Of a stretch of 64,000 nucleotides of DNA, positions 60,477 to 64,000 are shown one piece after another (position 1 is the first letter of the stretch; each line of letters starts with the position of its first letter). The notes beneath the pieces were generated by a model, which saw only the letters and a program-made list of their open reading frames with translations, ran no database searches and was not told where the DNA came from. The position numbers and the translations under genes were made by a program. Source of the stretch: Larus michahellis (Eukaryota > Chordata > Aves > Charadriiformes > Laridae); the NCBI RefSeq assembly GCF_964199755.1, contig NC_133914.1, positions 4,641,368 through 4,705,367 on the forward strand. Reading direction: 5' to 3'.

Positions 60477-62203
60477 AACCCATTTCGCCGGGGAAGGACC
60501 CTCTCCCCCTACCCCACAGCCTCGGGTGGCCTCAGCCACCCCGGGGACACGGTCCCCTCCGTGCCCAGGCGCCCCCAGCCCCAGCGGCACCACCCAGCGT
60601 GGCCGCAGCCCCCTCTCCCACCCCGATCCCCAGAGGGGTCTGACCCCCATCGCCGGCTGGGTAGGAAGAGGGGGGCAGGAGGCGGCGATGGGGCTGAAGC
60701 CGGGGGGGGGACCGGGGGCGGCGAAACGGCTCGACAGATGGACTGCAGAGATGGTGGCACCTCGGCCGGCTGGAGCCCAGAGCCGCAGTTCAGAGCGAGC
60801 AGGGAAACGGGCTAAATTTAGCCGCTTTCTTCGGTGCCAGCTTTGTTCCCCCGCCCCGCCGAGCCGGCGCGGGAGGCGAGCAGCCGGCCTGGCCCCCTCC
60901 CCTGCCCTCTCCCCGCTTTAGGGCCGGGTGGTGGTGGTGGGGGGGGGCGTTGGGGAACACACAGGACACCCCATCACCCAGCCCTCAGGGTGCCGAGTCG
61001 GGGTGCCGGGGGCTCCTCGGGGCGCCGGGTATTTTTTACGCACGTCTCCGTGCCACGGCCGTGGGGTGCTTTGCCCCGGCGTGGTGACCGTGCCCCAGGG
61101 TGTCGTGTCCACACACACCACACCCCCCCGCCCCAAAAAAAACACACTGGCAGGCCTGAGGCTGCACAGACGGCCGTGACCCCCCCCTCTCCGAGCTCCC
61201 TGTTATAGCCACAGCATGAGTCACAGCCCCGGTGTGTCCCTGCCCAGCGCCGGCCATGCCGGGTCATGTAACACCCGCGGCCGCCCCGGCGTGGAGGGGG
61301 GCTCCGTCCCCTGCTCACCCCACCGCTCGCGGCACCCAGCGCCCCCCCAACACCCTGCTGGGGGTCTTGCGGGGGGGTCGCAGAGGCGACACTCAGCTCC
61401 CTCCCGCCGCCACCCTCCCCGTCCCCAGCCGCCTGCGAGGCCGCGGTGAGCTGCGGGTTAACGCCAAGCGGGGCCGGGATCCTGCGAGGCCAGTAACATT
61501 TGGAAGGCGCCAGATGGACGCGTGCCCGTGCCGAAGGCTCGCTCGGCACCGCCATGCTCCCCCCCGGCTAAACGCACCCCCGGCCCCCCAACAACAACCC
61601 CAGGCGCTGGGGCTGAGCGGCTGCCCAAGGCACCAAAGGGGCGCCCATCGGGATGCGGGGATGCTGAGCGTGCGCCCACCGGGGGCCTGGACCACCCCCC
61701 CACCACCACCACCACCACCACACACACACACCGGGCACCGCCACGGTTCCCCTCGCAGCGTGGCGGGGTCCAGGTTGCACCCACCGAGCCGGGCGGCACG
61801 GCCGCTGCACCCCGTGGGTGCCCACACCGCCCCGGGGGCGGCCAGGTGGGGATCAGGGGAGGTGGCAGGGGGGTGCGTGGGGGGGTGGTGGTGACAGGGG
61901 GGGTACAAGCAGGGGGAGCGCAGCCAGTTGCCTCCTCCCTCGGCCAATTTTAGAAACTGGCTCGACAAGAAAAGCAGAATGGGCCGGGCAGGATTTACGG
62001 CCGGGCTGGTGTCGGGGTAGGTTGGCGGTTTTATTTTTTTTTAATTTTTCTTTTTTTTTTTTTTTTTTTTTGTTGCGGGAGAGGCGCGCGCGCACACACA
62101 GACACACAACCAGAGTTGAGCGGAAACTCCTGGCTGCGGATCCTGTTTCCTGGGAGATGCTGGGGCCGAGCTGGGGTGTGGGAGCCACTGGGGACGATGC
62201 CAG
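60477..62203. other. No coding gene seen; some AT-richer islands
   Basis: GC-rich sequence. Short islands at 60783-60850 (ACGGGCTAAATTTAGCCGC contains the palindrome GGCTAAATTTAGCC), 61485-61530 and 61940-62000 (CCAATTTTAGAAACTGGC) differ from the background. A CCA/CAC-rich simple tract lies at 61697-61732 and a T tract at 62033-62072. Confidence 0.4.
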
Positions 62204-62305
62204 CGCCGACGTGCCGGGGCAGGGGTGCGGGGAAGGGGGGCGGGGGGGGGGCTGCTGCCCCCCCCCCGCCCCCCTTCCCCGCACCCCTGCCCCGGCACGT
62301 CGGCG
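62204..62305. repeat. Perfect 48-bp inverted repeat with 6-nt loop
   Basis: The left arm 62204-62251 and right arm 62258-62305 are exact reverse complements, separated by CTGCTG. The arms contain G10, G6 and G4 runs on the left and the matching C runs on the right. Outside the arms, GATGCCAG (62196-62203) pairs again with CTGGCATC (62311-62318) after a 5-nt bulge, so the structure extends to 56 paired positions. It could extrude as a cruciform or form a very stable RNA hairpin, or it may be a fold-back sequencing or assembly artefact. Confidence 0.95.
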
Positions 62306-62459
62306 GCAGCCTGGCATCCCGCGTACAGGTGGGGATGGAGGGGATGCACCCACCCATGGGTGCTGGGGGGGCTGCAGGTGCACGGGGTGGTTGCGCGCAC
62401 GCAGGTGCGGGCACGGGTACGGGCACGGGGGTGGGGGGAACGCGCACCCAGGGGTGCAC

Positions 62460-63020
62460 CCACGGCGGGAGGATTGTGCAGGTGCGGGTGCACACGCGGG
62501 GAGGAGGATCGTGCACCCAGGAATGCGCCCGCAGGGGAAGGATTGCCCACCCAGGGGCGCGCAATGGGTCCACAGGGAGGACTGGGCGCACGTGGGTGCA
62601 CCCACGGGGAGGATCGTGCACCCAGGGGTGCACCCACGGAGGGAGGATTGTGCACACGCGGGTGTGCCCACGATGGGAGGAGGATTGTGCACCCACGGGA
62701 GCACCCCGGCGGGGAGAACTGTGCACACGTGGGTGCACCCACAGTGGGAGGATTGTGCACGCGTGGCGGCACCCGATGGGGGGAGGATTGTGCACGCGTG
62801 GGTGCACCCACGGGGAGGATTGTGCACACGCGGGTGTACCCAACGAAGGGAGGATTGTGCACACATGGCAGCACCCATGGGGGGAAGGTTGCGCACATGT
62901 GGGTGCACCCACAGCGGGGAGGATTGTGCACCCAGGGGTGCACCCATGGGGGAAGGATTGTGTACGTGTGGATGCATCCCTGGAGGAAGGCTTGTGCACC
63001 CAGGGGTGCACGCGCACAGA
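62460..63020. repeat. Minisatellite, about 35-bp unit
   Basis: About 16 imperfect copies of a unit such as GGGAGGATTGTGCACACGCG followed by GGTGCACCCACG; landmark spacing is mostly 31-39 bp. It is rich in GTGCAC palindromes and alternating GCACACGCG. It generates a spurious open frame of over 500 codons on plus and another on minus. Confidence 0.9.
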
Positions 63021-64000
63021 CAAGCGCGGGTACAGGTGCACACCTACGCGTGTGCGGGGGCACCCGGAGGTACAGAACACGGCCAGGCCGCAGCGTGCAC
63101 ACCGACACCCGGGGGCACACAGCTGCACCCCCCCAGGAGGGGTGACGGCACAGGCGTGTGCAGCACCCACCTCCCGTCCACACGCAGGATCGCGCCCCCG
63201 CGGGGGGCACAACGCACCGACGAGCGCCGCTGTGCCCCCGCACCCTCCCGGCCACGCGGCACTGGCGGCCCCAGCCGGGCACCCAGGCAGCACCCATGGG
63301 TCCCCTTAGCCCCCCCCAATACGGCCAGGCTGGCAACTGTGGACCCCCATCCCGCACCCAGGGGGCCATCGCCGGTGCGAACGCAGGGGAAGCGCCCGGG
63401 GTCCGGCAGCGACACGCAACCGGGGCGATGAGTATATATGGGGAAACTGAGGCAGGGAGCGGGGCGGATGGAAACAGGGATGTGGCCCGGCTGCGGATGG
63501 AAACAGGGAGCTGCAGCCAACACTCCCAGAGGAGCCGGGTGTCCTGCGCCACCCCAGCCCCCCGGCTCCGCTCCCCCCACCCAGCTGCCCTCCCGGCTCC
63601 GGTTACAGCCGCGCCTGGGCCAGGCTGTGGCACGGCGTGTTCCGGGGCGGGGGGGGGGGGGAGCCAAGCTCCCCAGGGACGGGGGATCAGGGCACCCAAC
63701 TCTCCCCGCACCCACCCACCACCCACCGGCATCACTGATCCAGCCACGTAGGAGCCTCAGAGCACACACACCTATAGATACGCCTATTTTTTCCGTTTCC
63801 CCCCCCCCCGCCTCCTCGCCCCTGCTCCTCGCTGGGGAGCTTTCCATTAAAATTGGAAGAACGCAACTTGCCGGCAGAGCCCCGGCGCGGATCGTACACA
63901 GCCTGTCACTCACACATCACTTTGTAGATGCCCATAAATTGCTTCATTACCTCTTCTAATTGAGGAGAACGCAGCTGCTGTGGGGCGGTGACAGAGCGCC
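63021..64000. other. No gene seen; AT-richer island at 63830-63985
   Basis: GC-rich sequence up to about 63770. The last block (TTCCATTAAAATTGGAAG at 63842-63859; CTTTGTAGATGCCCATAAAT at 63921-63940; TCATTACCTCTTCTAATTGAGG at about 63944-63965) is complex and AT-rich. It may be a conserved element or part of an upstream AHDC1 exon or enhancer; it runs to near the window edge. Confidence 0.35.

Noticed and set aside
59262..60643. Open frames up to 289 codons with hexapeptide repeats
   Set aside because: Products of the 18-bp array in all three frames on minus; no gene signals.
61818..63747. Open frames of 537 and 397 codons on plus and 568, 420 and 396 on minus
   Set aside because: They span the hairpin and the 35-bp array. 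Stops are absent because of GC richness and repeat structure.
1..64000. CRISPR arrays, operons, prophage or bacterial mobile elements
   Set aside because: The regular repeats here have no spacer structure and the genes are spliced vertebrate genes, so prokaryotic systems do not apply.

Overview
This window is an ordinary vertebrate nuclear locus, most likely from a bird. It carries split genes with GT-AG introns, has no bacterial-style operons, and codes for two genes that are neighbours in the same order and orientation on human 1p36/1p35: WASF2 and AHDC1. Both are on the minus strand here. The bird call is an inference from compact introns, a very GC-rich right half packed with short tandem repeats (typical of avian microchromosomes), and the absence of mammalian-type SINEs or LINEs.

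Left part (1-29.9 kb, moderate GC): WASF2 (WAVE2). All eight coding exons can be placed between 554 and 12578. They join in phase into an intact protein of 500 residues: an N-terminal WAVE homology domain, a basic segment, a long polyproline region, and C-terminal WH2, connector and acidic motifs. A non-coding exon 1 with a CpG-rich, CCAAT-box promoter is proposed near 29.63-29.83 kb, about 17 kb upstream of exon 2. Positions 1-553 are the start of the 3'UTR, which runs off the window.

Middle part (29.9-44.1 kb): intergenic and very GC rich. It is dominated by unrelated minisatellites (45-50 bp unit at 30.4 kb, 15 bp at 33.0-34.5 kb, 15 bp at 36.1 kb, about 172 bp at 42.8 kb) and homopolymer tracts. 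A few AT-richer, complex islands stand out as candidate conserved regulatory elements. Long apparent reading frames here are by-products of repeat periods divisible by three.

Right part (44.1-64 kb): AHDC1, the AT-hook protein of Xia-Gibbs syndrome. Nearly all of its coding sequence is in one exon (48099-53072, 1657 residues). A short intron and a T-rich, repeat-bearing terminal 3'UTR exon follow the stop codon. Upstream lie three small spliced exons. Unexpectedly, these keep an open, codon-like frame continuous with the AHDC1 frame, giving a possible 107-residue N-terminal extension. Beyond them are more minisatellites (18 bp at 59.3-60.5 kb, about 35 bp at 62.5-63.0 kb) and a 48-bp perfect inverted repeat at 62.2 kb.

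I found no novel multi-gene system. The most interesting items are the candidate AHDC1 extension, the long hairpin, and the density of independent minisatellites. WASF2 acts in the cytoplasm on Arp2/3-driven actin assembly and AHDC1 acts in the nucleus; nothing in the sequence suggests they work together beyond being conserved neighbours.
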